Source of the DNA: an uncultured Alphaproteobacteria bacterium
Lineage (GTDB): Bacteria > Pseudomonadota > Alphaproteobacteria > Rs-D84
Reading direction: 5' to 3'
Assembly (NCBI GenBank): GCA_934232895.1
Contig: CAKQGH010000002.1
Location: forward strand, 1 to 64,000
DNA length: 64,000 nucleotides
Both the position numbers and the translations under genes were made by a program. Of this stretch, positions 8,167 through 16,217 are shown one piece after another (the first letter of the stretch is position 1; each line of letters starts with the position of its first letter). The notes below the pieces were generated by a model. It did not search any database. It had not been told where the DNA came from and was given only the letters and a program-made list of their open reading frames with translations.

Positions 8167-9021
8167 ATGAAAGAGTATATAGATAAAGTTTTCTACAAAA
8201 GTTCGGAAAAAATGTTAGAATTGCCAGATAACTCAGTTCAGGTTATTGTGACTTCTCCGCCATATTTTAATATAAAAGATTACAGTAAAGACGGTCATCA
8301 AGGTTGTAAGCATTCTGAGAGAAAATGCGATGATATGGGCGCCTATGTTGACTTTGATGATTATATCGCAGGTTTAGTAAAAATTTGGAAAGAATGTGAA
8401 AGGGTGTTGAAACCTAATGGTAAGTTGTGCATAAATGTTCCGTTAATGCCGATGTTGAAATCCCAAATGTGCACGCATTATAACAGGGACATATTTGATT
8501 TACAGAGTCACATACAACAGTCAATATTAAAAAATACAAAATTATTTTTATTGGATTTGTTTATATGGAACAGAACAAATTCGTCCAAGAAATTGATGTT
8601 TGGCAGTTATCCATATCCACGTAATTTTTATGCCCAGAATTCGTGTGAATTTATAGTGGTATTTGTGAAAGAAGGAAATCCTGAAAATGGGTTGCCACAG
8701 GATATAAAAGATGCCAGCCAGCTAACACAGCAAGAGTGGGTCGAATATACCAAGCAGATTTGGAACATACCAATCCCTGGAAAAGGCGATCTTGCATTTG
8801 GTATACATTCAGCTATCATGCCTGAGGAAATAGCTCGCAGATTGATTAGATTGTATTCTTTTGTTGGTGAATTGATACTTGATCCTTTCGCGGGTAGCGG
8901 AACAACACTTAAAGTTGCAAAAGAAAACAAGAGACATTTTGTAGGATATGAATTGTATGATCATTACAAAGATATAATCAATAAAAAGTTAGGTGCTAGC
9001 GATGGGTTGTTTGGCAATTAA
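8167..9021 (+). CDS. Beta-class DNA methyltransferase (N4-C/N6-A), TSPPY type
   Basis: 284-aa site-specific DNA methyltransferase. Catalytic motif IV TSPPY lies near residue 29 and the S-adenosylmethionine motif DPFAGSGTT near residue 239; this order defines the beta class. SPPY is commoner in N4-cytosine enzymes, but N6-adenine cannot be excluded. ATG 8167 follows AAGGAAAGG; an upstream in-frame ATG at 8101 overlaps the likely promoter (TTGACA at 8120). The gene is AT-rich compared with neighbours and overlaps the next methyltransferase by 20 bases, forming one unit with the nuclease. Confidence 0.85.
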   Translation: MKEYIDKVFYKSSEKMLELPDNSVQVIVTSPPYFNIKDYSKDGHQGCKHSERKCDDMGAYVDFDDYIAGLVKIWKECERVLKPNGKLCINVPLMPMLKSQMCTHYNRDIFDLQSHIQQSILKNTKLFLLDLFIWNRTNSSKKLMFGSYPYPRNFYAQNSCEFIVVFVKEGNPENGLPQDIKDASQLTQQEWVEYTKQIWNIPIPGKGDLAFGIHSAIMPEEIARRLIRLYSFVGELILDPFAGSGTTLKVAKENKRHFVGYELYDHYKDIINKKLGASDGLFGN

Positions 9022-9781
9022 CGAAATTTATAATATGGATTGTATAAACTTCCTGAAACAGGTAAAGAACTTATCTGTTGATTTGGCTGTCATAGATCCA
9101 CCTTACAATATGGGGAAAGCTGATTGGGACACATTTGCATCGCATGATGATTTTATGAAATTTACAAAAAAATGGATAGACGCACTTATACCAAAACTGA
9201 AAGATACAGGAAGTATATATATTTTTAATACACCTTTTAATTGTGCGTTTATTTTGCAGCATTTGTTAAAACGTGGACTAGTGTTCCAAAATTGGATCAC
9301 TTGGGATAAAAGGGATGGACTCGGTACATCCACAAAAAAATATGCAAATGGACAAGAGAGTATATTGTTTTTTACAAAGTCTAATAAATATACTTTTAAT
9401 TACAATGATATACGTGTTCCTTATGAATCTACAGACAGAATAGAAGCTGCAAAAACGAAAGGAATATTAAAAAATGGGAAACGTTGGTTTCCAAATCCGA
9501 ATGGCAGGTTATGTGGTGAAGTATGGCACATAACAAGTCAGCGTCACAAAAATAAAGTTAATGGCAAAGTGCAAAAACAAAAACACATCACACCAAAGCC
9601 AGAGGAAATGATTGAACGTATGGTTTTGGCAAGTTCTAATAAAAATGATTTGGTGTTGGATTGTTTCGTTGGCAGTGGGACAACAGCTGTTGTCGCCAAA
9701 AAATTACATAGAAACTATATATGTGCAGATTCATCAAAAAATTATGTGAATATCAGCAAAAAGAAATTGGAGGCGATATAA
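9002..9781 (+). CDS. Beta-class DNA methyltransferase, DPPY type (probable N6-adenine)
   Basis: 259-aa DNA methyltransferase with motif IV IDPPYN near residue 32 and motif I LDCFVGSGTT near residue 219. DPPY is typical of adenine-N6 methylation. The ATG at 9002 is preferred over GTG 8993 because AGGT precedes it by eight bases. It starts inside the previous gene and ends in an ATAATG overlap with the restriction-enzyme gene. Two different methyltransferases beside one nuclease suggests that each protects one strand of an asymmetric (type IIS) site. Confidence 0.87.
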   Translation: MGCLAINEIYNMDCINFLKQVKNLSVDLAVIDPPYNMGKADWDTFASHDDFMKFTKKWIDALIPKLKDTGSIYIFNTPFNCAFILQHLLKRGLVFQNWITWDKRDGLGTSTKKYANGQESILFFTKSNKYTFNYNDIRVPYESTDRIEAAKTKGILKNGKRWFPNPNGRLCGEVWHITSQRHKNKVNGKVQKQKHITPKPEEMIERMVLASSNKNDLVLDCFVGSGTTAVVAKKLHRNYICADSSKNYVNISKKKLEAI

Positions 9782-11013
9782 TGATTTATGTAAGTAATCT
9801 GGGACCACAGAAGGTGTTACAGTTTATAGATGAAAGAATAAACGATAACAGCTATCGTGGCAACGCATCGTCTGAACACAATAGATATGATATGCAAGAA
9901 ATTTATCAGACGTTGATCATATTGAACAAATATGCCCCAAATGGAACACTGATCAGAATTAGAGACACAGATACAAGTAAAAGGCCAGCGAATACACCAG
10001 AAGAGTATCAATATGCTACTTTTTGCGAAGAAGTAAACAAGACTGTTGGTAAGGGCACACAAGATTCCATAAGAAAAAATATATTTGTTGATGTTAATAG
10101 AATGGGACTCATAAATAGATATGACAAGAATAAAGAGCTTATTCCACCACATAAAAGAAGTTCAGTAAAATACGTTTCGTTGAGTGATGAAGGGTTAAAA
10201 TTTATTAACGAGAAAAGTTTATTAAATAGATCTTTTATTTTTACAAAAGCTGTGGATGTGCTCTTGGAAGGACATGTGGAAGTAGCATTACAGTTGTTGC
10301 AGGATCCAGAATACGGCATAAAGCAAATAACAAAATATGATTTTATATTATTCGTATCTGCTGTCGATGTAAATGCCGATTTCCGTATTGATTTGCATAC
10401 TTGTGCAGAATATATAAAATCCTTTAATGGCCTCGGCCTAAAACTCAAAACTGCCGTTATCGATACACTGAAAGAGAAATTGATGCCGGACAATTTTAAA
10501 GGGGATAAAACTGTAAAAAGAGATTGGCATAACTGGAAAAATAAGATAGATCAAATTTATTGTTTATTAAAAGATAGCCCACATTTTAACGTAGATGGGG
10601 ATAATTTACTATTATCAACACGTGAAATAACAACAAAATCTGGTGAAGTTGTTAACATTATGGCTCGGTCTATAGAAGAAAAAAGAGCATATTTTGATAA
10701 CCATAAAGTTAAAAGAACCGCTGGTTTTGAATTGCACCATGTCGTTCCTTTGTCCTGGGCGGAAAGTCCAGAACAGTATAAGTTATTCGATAAATGGGAA
10801 AATATGGTTTACATAGATGCCTATAGACATGCAATAATAACTCAAAACCGTAACAGAAACATTGAAATGCGGTCTAGAGGCAATGATGTTTTGTTGATTG
10901 ATCATCATGGTAATGCTGTAGAATTAATTTTTGATCAAAAAAACATATTGTACGATCCTGCCAATCAACCAACAATGTTACGATATAATAAAGAGTTAAG
11001 AGATTGTTTGTAA
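9781..11013 (+). CDS. HNH-type restriction endonuclease (probable type IIS)
   Basis: 410-aa protein without close family recognition except for a C-terminal HNH (beta-beta-alpha-metal) nuclease motif: ELHHVVPLSW near residue 316, ENMVYI near 340, then RHAIITQNRNRN. The first ~300 residues would hold target recognition. Its ATG overlaps the stop of the second methyltransferase (ATAATG), so translation is coupled. Two-methyltransferase systems with an HNH nuclease (for example HphI, MboII) recognise asymmetric sites; that this one does is inference. Low GC marks it as part of an acquired cassette. Confidence 0.75.
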   Translation: MIYVSNLGPQKVLQFIDERINDNSYRGNASSEHNRYDMQEIYQTLIILNKYAPNGTLIRIRDTDTSKRPANTPEEYQYATFCEEVNKTVGKGTQDSIRKNIFVDVNRMGLINRYDKNKELIPPHKRSSVKYVSLSDEGLKFINEKSLLNRSFIFTKAVDVLLEGHVEVALQLLQDPEYGIKQITKYDFILFVSAVDVNADFRIDLHTCAEYIKSFNGLGLKLKTAVIDTLKEKLMPDNFKGDKTVKRDWHNWKNKIDQIYCLLKDSPHFNVDGDNLLLSTREITTKSGEVVNIMARSIEEKRAYFDNHKVKRTAGFELHHVVPLSWAESPEQYKLFDKWENMVYIDAYRHAIITQNRNRNIEMRSRGNDVLLIDHHGNAVELIFDQKNILYDPANQPTMLRYNKELRDCL

Positions 11014-11063
11014 TAAGAATCTTGTTGGAGTAATTCATACTAGAATTATTAAAACATGGGTGC

Positions 11064-11085
11064 TATATTGGACAGGTCCAATATA
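11064..11085. promoter_or_regulatory. Perfect palindrome upstream of fabI (candidate operator)
   Basis: TATATTGGAC, two bases, then its exact complement GTCCAATATA, located 19 bp before the fabI start codon and over a TATA-rich -10-like sequence. It is either a repressor operator or a hairpin in the short leader. No regulator gene is adjacent. Confidence 0.55.
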
Positions 11086-11104
11086 AATAACAAAAGGAAG
11101 CATT

Positions 11105-11917
11105 ATGTTATTAAAAGGAAAAAAGATTCTGATTACTGGCGTTGCAAACGATTGGTCTATGGCGTGGGCAATCGCACGGCGTGCACATGAAATGGGGGCG
11201 GAAATCGCGATGCCTTACGCGATGCCGGCACTGGAACGTCGCGTGCGTCCGTTGGCCGAATCGATTGGTGCCAAATTTGTCCAGGAATGCAATGTTCAAA
11301 ATGATGAACAGATGGATTCGCTGTTTGCGAACATTGAACGCGAGTGGGGGCATCTGGATGGTATGCTGCACGCGATTGCGTTTTCTGATAAAAATGAATT
11401 GACCGGTCGCTATGTCGACACAACCCGCGCGAATTTCAAGAACACGATGGATATTTCCGTATATTCACTGGTTGATTTGACCCGTCGTGCATCCAAATTG
11501 ATGACCGATGGCGGCAGCATTGTCGCCCTGACATACTTTGGCGGGGAAAAATCCGTGCCGAATTATAATGTGATGGGTGTTGCAAAATCCGCCCTGGACA
11601 GCAGTGTTCGCTATCTGGCGTCCGACCTGGGGCGTGACAAGATTCGCGTCAATGCGATTTCGGCGGGGCCGATTATGACACTGGCGTCGTCGGGTGTTGG
11701 CGGTTTCAAGGCGATGTTGCGCCTGAACGCGGAACAGACACCATTGCGTCGCAATATGACCCTGGACGATGTGTCGGGTGCGGCCGTGTATTTGTTCAGT
11801 GACCTGTCGTCGGCCGTCACGGGCGAGGTTCACCATGTTGATTGTGGATATTCCACAACGGGTATGATGCCGAACGAATTGAAAGACATTTTGCTGCGTG
11901 GGTTGGATGAAAAATAG
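11105..11917 (+). CDS. fabI: Enoyl-[acyl-carrier-protein] reductase, NADH
   Basis: 270-aa short-chain dehydrogenase that reduces the enoyl-ACP double bond in type II fatty-acid synthesis (cytosol). Visible: N-terminal ILITGVAND with SMAWAIA cofactor loop, LDGMLHAIAF, and the FabI-type catalytic Tyr-(Xaa)6-Lys in YNVMGVAK, followed by RVNAISAGPIMTLA. Length is typical (about 260-275). AAAGGAAG precedes the ATG at 11105. It is a single gene between the restriction island and a terminator. The upstream palindrome may regulate it. Confidence 0.95.
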   Translation: MLLKGKKILITGVANDWSMAWAIARRAHEMGAEIAMPYAMPALERRVRPLAESIGAKFVQECNVQNDEQMDSLFANIEREWGHLDGMLHAIAFSDKNELTGRYVDTTRANFKNTMDISVYSLVDLTRRASKLMTDGGSIVALTYFGGEKSVPNYNVMGVAKSALDSSVRYLASDLGRDKIRVNAISAGPIMTLASSGVGGFKAMLRLNAEQTPLRRNMTLDDVSGAAVYLFSDLSSAVTGEVHHVDCGYSTTGMMPNELKDILLRGLDEK

Positions 11918-11937
11918 TCCGCAAAACGCGAAATAAT

Positions 11938-11970
11938 GGGCATCCCGGTTTGGGGTGCCCTAATTTTTTT
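11938..11970 (+). terminator. Terminator of fabI
   Basis: GGGCATCCC/GGGTGCCC stem, then TAATTTTTTT. Confidence 0.8.
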
Positions 11971-12076
11971 GAAGCACAGCAAAAAAGTAATTGATTTATA
12001 ATAGGAATTCAATCATAATTAGAATATAGCACAAGAAAAATAGGAAATATAACCAATATCCGAAAATGGAGAGATT

Positions 12077-12316
12077 ATGATTACGAATGCAATGTTTTGG
12101 AGTGCAATTGATGGTCTGGCCGCATCGCGCAAGATTTCGTGTTCGCGTATGGCGCGCATCAGTGGCATTGATGTGACCGCACTGAACAAAAGCAAACGTA
12201 CGGGGCATGATGGTCGCCAATATTGGATGTCGGTTGGAACATTGGTCAAAATTCTGGACGCGACACACACCGAATGGGACGAGTTCGCAAAATTTTTCCC
12301 ACAGAATTCTAAATAA
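12077..12316 (+). CDS. Small helix-turn-helix DNA-binding protein
   Basis: 79-aa HTH protein (MARISGIDVTALNKSKR as recognition region, then DGRQYWMSVGTLVKILDAT). It closely resembles the N-terminal DNA-binding part of the alphaproteobacterial LexA-like/S24 phage-type repressors, but the peptidase domain is absent, so it could be a truncated repressor or a stand-alone regulator. GGAGAG precedes the ATG. It is followed by its own terminator, so it is not co-transcribed with ligA. Target unknown. Confidence 0.7.
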   Translation: MITNAMFWSAIDGLAASRKISCSRMARISGIDVTALNKSKRTGHDGRQYWMSVGTLVKILDATHTEWDEFAKFFPQNSK

Positions 12317-12345
12317 ATCCGCCGCCCCCTGTGGCGGATTTTTAT
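12317..12345 (+). terminator. Terminator of the HTH gene
   Basis: ATCCGCC/GGCGGAT stem with nine-base loop and T-run. The T-run runs into the -35 box of ligA. Confidence 0.8.
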
Positions 12346-12373
12346 TGCACGAAATTGGCGATTTTTCTATAAT
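12345..12373 (+). promoter_or_regulatory. Promoter of ligA (leaderless)
   Basis: TTGCAC (12345-12350), 17-bp spacer, TATAAT (12368-12373). ATG 12381 is seven bases beyond the -10 box. The AGGGG between them is too close to act as a normal ribosome-binding site. Confidence 0.7.
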
Positions 12374-12380
12374 CAGGGGC

Positions 12381-14387
12381 ATGAGCAAGACACCTGATTT
12401 ATTTACATTGGCCGAACACGCCGATTTACTGAAAAAACTGAACGAATGGGACATCGCGTATCACCAAAATGATGCCCCGGTGGTTGACGATGCCACATAC
12501 GATGCGGCCAAATCGCGCGCATTGGCAATTGAATCTGAATTCCCAGAATTGGCGAAAAATGGTGCGTCCACGCATGTTGGTGCGGCGGTCGCGGCGGGTT
12601 TCAAATCGTATCCGCATACCGTGCCTATGTTGTCTATTTCGGACGTCTTTAATTCGGGCGAGGTTGCCGATTGGTTCGACAAATTGGCGGATAAAAATCT
12701 GTTTATTGAATTAAAGGTCGACGGTGTGTCGTTTGCTGCGCGGTATGAACACGGGCACCTGGTGCGCGGCCTGACACGGGGCAGTGGCGTTTTGGGCGAA
12801 GATATAACAGAAAACCTGCGCACGATTGCGGACATACCGCAAAACCTGACGGGTGATTTCCCCGATGTGATAGAGGTTCGGGGCGAGGTTTATATGCGTC
12901 GCGCGGATTTTATCGCACTGAATGCGGCGGCAATGGAAAATGGCGACAAAGTATTTGCCAACCCGCGCAATGCGGCGGCGGGGTCGTTGCGGCAATTGAA
13001 TCCGGCGGTGACGGCGACGCGGCGTCTGTCGGCGTTTGGGTATACGTATGGTGACCTGTCGGCGCGCACCTGGCAGACCCAGAGTGAGTATTTCGACAAA
13101 CTGGAATCGTGGGGGTTCAAAACCACGCGGCCATGGGCGCATCATGCGCACACGTTGGATGAAATCCAGGATGTATACAATCAAACCATGCTGATACGCG
13201 ACGAAATCCCGTTTGATATTGATGGTCTGGTGATAAAGGTCAACGATGTCGCCCTGCAAGAAAAAATGGGCGCGCGTGCCAACAGTCCCCGGTGGGAGGT
13301 GGCCTATAAATTCCCCGCCGCGCGTGCGATAACCGCATTGCGTGACATTACAGTCCAGGTTGGGCGCACGGGCGTTCTGACCCCGGTGGCGGAATTAGAG
13401 CCAATCAATATTGGTGGCGTTCTGGTGTCGCGCGCGACGTTGCACAATGCGGATGAAATCGCGCGACTGGGCGTCAAGATTGGGGACAAGATTATCGTCC
13501 AACGTGCGGGCGATGTTATCCCGCAAATTGTTGGCGTGGCGGAAACATTCCCCACATCACGCGAATTTGAATTCCCCGATGTTTGTCCCGTCTGTGGCGC
13601 GGCGGTGGTCCAAGAATCGGGCCAGGTCGCGCGTCGCTGTGTCAACGCATTGGGATGCCCGGCACAGCGCATTGGCGAATTAGAACACTTTGTTTCGCGC
13701 AAGGGGTTTGATATTGACGGCCTGGGTACGCGCCAGTTGGAACTGTTTATTTCGCGCGGATGGATTTCGTCGCCCGCCGATATATTCACATTGATTGCGT
13801 TGCATGGTGATGCAATAAAGAATATGGATGGTTTTGGCGATAAGTCGGTTGCGAATTTGAACGCGGCAATTGAGCGCGCCCGCGATATTGATTTGCATCG
13901 TTTCCTGTTTGCCATTGGTGTGCCCGAGGTAGGCGAGGTCACATCCAAAATCCTGGCGCGGGCATTTGGTAATTTGGACGCAATCCGTAATGCCCCCGCG
14001 TGGAAATTAAAACAGATTGATGGTATTGGCGATGTGATGGCGGACGAAATCGTGTCGTTCTTTGCCGATTCCCATAACGCGCGCGTGCTGGATGATTTGC
14101 TGGCGCATGTTCGTGTGCGTGAAACGGTTGTGGACGTCGCCCCTGTGGACAGTCCCGTTGCCGGTAAAAAAATCGTCCTGACTGGGACATTGGCGAATTA
14201 CACCCGTGACGCGGCGCGTGAAATTCTGGAACGCATGGGCGCGCGTGTCCAGGGCAGTGTTTCCGCCAAAACAGACATTGTTCTGGCCGGGGCGGATGCC
14301 GGGTCTAAATTGACGCGCGCAAATGAATTGGGCATTACCGTTTGGGGCGAAGAAGATTTTGAAAAATTGATTTCTGAAAATAAATAA
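12381..14387 (+). CDS. ligA: NAD-dependent DNA ligase
   Basis: 668-aa DNA ligase that seals nicks in replication and repair. Adenylation domain with the catalytic Lys in ELKVDG (about residue 111); OB fold; four-Cys zinc finger CPVCG...CVNALGC (about residues 402-430); helix-hairpin-helix repeats; C-terminal BRCT domain (about residues 590-668). Length is normal (about 670). The frame is open upstream to 12207, but the promoter and the first TLAEHADLL-type helix place the start at 12381. The mRNA appears leaderless. Confidence 0.95.
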   Translation: MSKTPDLFTLAEHADLLKKLNEWDIAYHQNDAPVVDDATYDAAKSRALAIESEFPELAKNGASTHVGAAVAAGFKSYPHTVPMLSISDVFNSGEVADWFDKLADKNLFIELKVDGVSFAARYEHGHLVRGLTRGSGVLGEDITENLRTIADIPQNLTGDFPDVIEVRGEVYMRRADFIALNAAAMENGDKVFANPRNAAAGSLRQLNPAVTATRRLSAFGYTYGDLSARTWQTQSEYFDKLESWGFKTTRPWAHHAHTLDEIQDVYNQTMLIRDEIPFDIDGLVIKVNDVALQEKMGARANSPRWEVAYKFPAARAITALRDITVQVGRTGVLTPVAELEPINIGGVLVSRATLHNADEIARLGVKIGDKIIVQRAGDVIPQIVGVAETFPTSREFEFPDVCPVCGAAVVQESGQVARRCVNALGCPAQRIGELEHFVSRKGFDIDGLGTRQLELFISRGWISSPADIFTLIALHGDAIKNMDGFGDKSVANLNAAIERARDIDLHRFLFAIGVPEVGEVTSKILARAFGNLDAIRNAPAWKLKQIDGIGDVMADEIVSFFADSHNARVLDDLLAHVRVRETVVDVAPVDSPVAGKKIVLTGTLANYTRDAAREILERMGARVQGSVSAKTDIVLAGADAGSKLTRANELGITVWGEEDFEKLISENK

Positions 14388-14390
14388 CAA

Positions 14391-15311
14391 TTACCGCGAC
14401 AATTGACGTTCCAGGTTTTGGAATTTGACCATTTGTTCGCGCATAAACGCAATTTTTTCGGCGTTGTTGTTTATGCTTTTCTGGTTTTGTGGATTTTTGC
14501 GCAGGTCGTCGGCCGCCTTGATAAAGCGTTTCAGCCACACAACCATGGTGCGATATTTCATAATTTCGCGCAATTTATCGTTTTTAATGCTGGGCATTTG
14601 CCATAAATGTTTGTTGTGCATTTTGCAATATACCTCGTACACGGGTTTGCAAATATCCAATTCAATTTGCAGCGGTGCAAAAATATCACGGTATATGAAA
14701 CGGTATCCGGCCTCGGCAAAATCAATGAACGAAATTTTGCTGGTGGCTGGGTCATACAGCACATTCCCAGAATTCAAATCGCAATGTGACCATGCCATAC
14801 GCGTGGTGTATTCAAATGTGCCAATTTCATCGCGAATGCGCGACATTTGGCGAACTTCGTTTTTTGTGAACCAATTTGACATTTTGTTTTCAACAAAATT
14901 GTCCAGTCTGTCAAATTTTAATTCTGATGCAATTTTGTGCATTTCTGGTTGGCCAATTGGTTGCGATTCATTCATATCGACCAGGAAACTGCCCAAACTG
15001 TTGGTGATTTCAAATTGCTGGCGGCGGGACAGACCGCGATATATTTCGCGTGTCAATGGGACGCCGGGGGCGCGCTCTTCCAAAATTTGGTATTCGTCAT
15101 CGTTGATGAATATCATAGATGGAACATTATAAACGGGGTTGCCGACCGCGCGAATGCGATCGATGGCCTGTTTCGTGCGATGCTGTTTGGCCAGCCATGC
15201 ATTTTGCGCGTCCACGCCCATCGTTGGCAGGGGGCGTTTCAATACATATCCATCGCCGTAATATACAGCGTATGTTTCGCGTCCATGATTCAGTGCTCTG
15301 ATTTTCACCAT
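14391..15311 (-). CDS. APH-fold phosphotransferase/kinase-like protein
   Basis: 306-aa protein with the aminoglycoside phosphotransferase/choline kinase fold: catalytic H176-x-D178 and N183 in WSHCDLNSGN, the metal-binding D197 in SFIDF, and a candidate ATP-binding Lys in YVLKRPL near residue 25. The substrate is not evident and it need not be an antibiotic. It starts one base after the stop of the Fic gene, so the two are translationally coupled. This pairing suggests a functional link, for example a protein or metabolite modification unit. Confidence 0.7.
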   Translation of the reverse strand: MVKIRALNHGRETYAVYYGDGYVLKRPLPTMGVDAQNAWLAKQHRTKQAIDRIRAVGNPVYNVPSMIFINDDEYQILEERAPGVPLTREIYRGLSRRQQFEITNSLGSFLVDMNESQPIGQPEMHKIASELKFDRLDNFVENKMSNWFTKNEVRQMSRIRDEIGTFEYTTRMAWSHCDLNSGNVLYDPATSKISFIDFAEAGYRFIYRDIFAPLQIELDICKPVYEVYCKMHNKHLWQMPSIKNDKLREIMKYRTMVVWLKRFIKAADDLRKNPQNQKSINNNAEKIAFMREQMVKFQNLERQLSR

Positions 15312-15312
15312 T

Positions 15313-16038
15313 TTACAGAATCCGTGATTTTTTTAACAGGTTTATAATTTCGTTTTGTGTACGCAACATGCATGCCGACATGTATCGTGTGTATGTTTTG
15401 TGGTCGCCGTTAGCATTGGCGGTGATGGCCTCGCGATATTTTGCCTTGTCCGTTGAATGATTGAATACGATTGGGCGGTATCCATTTTGAATCAGTACCC
15501 AATTCATTATCAATCTGGCCGTGCGTTTGTTAAAGTCATCAAATGGTTGCAACGCAATCAAATCATAATGTATATTGAACGCGCGTGACAAGGTGCATTC
15601 GTTGCTGTTGTTTAATTTGAATAAAATTTGATTTAATTGAAATGGTATTTCTGGGGCGTCTGGCGCATGCATGCGCTGGCCATTTACCGTGATTTCCAGT
15701 ACTTTTCCGGTTTGCCTGTACCCCCCCCCATGGACGAATGTATCCGCGCACAGGATGCTGTGAATACGGCATATTTCCAATGCATCAATGGTGGTGTTTG
15801 GGTTGCTGATTATATAGTCGTACGCCAGCCCCAAATTTTTCATACAATTGTAATCCAAATACGGTTCTTGGTCGCGGGCAGGTACATAAAACAATGTGCG
15901 TGGTTCGGTGTATGACAATTCATGGCGCAGCCAATTTACATTGTTCAGACGTTTGTGCGTGTCGGCCCCCGACAACATACAAGATATTGTCTGGCGATTT
16001 TGTTCAATATGCGTCTTTAATTTTGGCGTCTTTGTCAT
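15313..16038 (-). CDS. Fic-domain protein with degenerate active site
   Basis: 241-aa Fic/DOC-fold protein. The expected catalytic motif HPFx(D/E)GN(G/K)R reads Q164-P-F-D-D-F169-N-K-R172. The catalytic His is Gln and the first Gly is Phe, while the phosphate-binding N/K/R are kept. Classical AMP-transfer therefore looks unlikely; other Fic chemistries or a binding role are possible. A promoter-like TTGACA...TATGTT lies upstream on the minus strand near 16092-16065. Followed at once by the APH-fold gene. Confidence 0.75.
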   Translation of the reverse strand: MTKTPKLKTHIEQNRQTISCMLSGADTHKRLNNVNWLRHELSYTEPRTLFYVPARDQEPYLDYNCMKNLGLAYDYIISNPNTTIDALEICRIHSILCADTFVHGGGYRQTGKVLEITVNGQRMHAPDAPEIPFQLNQILFKLNNSNECTLSRAFNIHYDLIALQPFDDFNKRTARLIMNWVLIQNGYRPIVFNHSTDKAKYREAITANANGDHKTYTRYMSACMLRTQNEIINLLKKSRIL

Positions 16039-16217
16039 TTATTCTCGTCCCTGTGTTTGTATAAACATAATACATAAAATAAATTTGTCAAGTATTTTGG
16101 GGCGTGTTGTATGGTGCAAAATATATTGGTTGAACCAAAAAATCGTGTTGCGGGGGACGGCTTTTTGTTCTATGGTTTGTGGTATAAAAAATCGTGTAAT
16201 TATACAAAGGAAAAGGA

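Noticed and set aside
12207..12380. N-terminal extension of LigA
   Set aside because: It would overlap the HTH gene and cross a terminator and the ligA promoter; LigA homology begins at 12381.
14391..15311. Annotation as an aminoglycoside resistance gene
   Set aside because: Only the general APH/choline-kinase fold motifs are visible; nothing indicates an antibiotic substrate.
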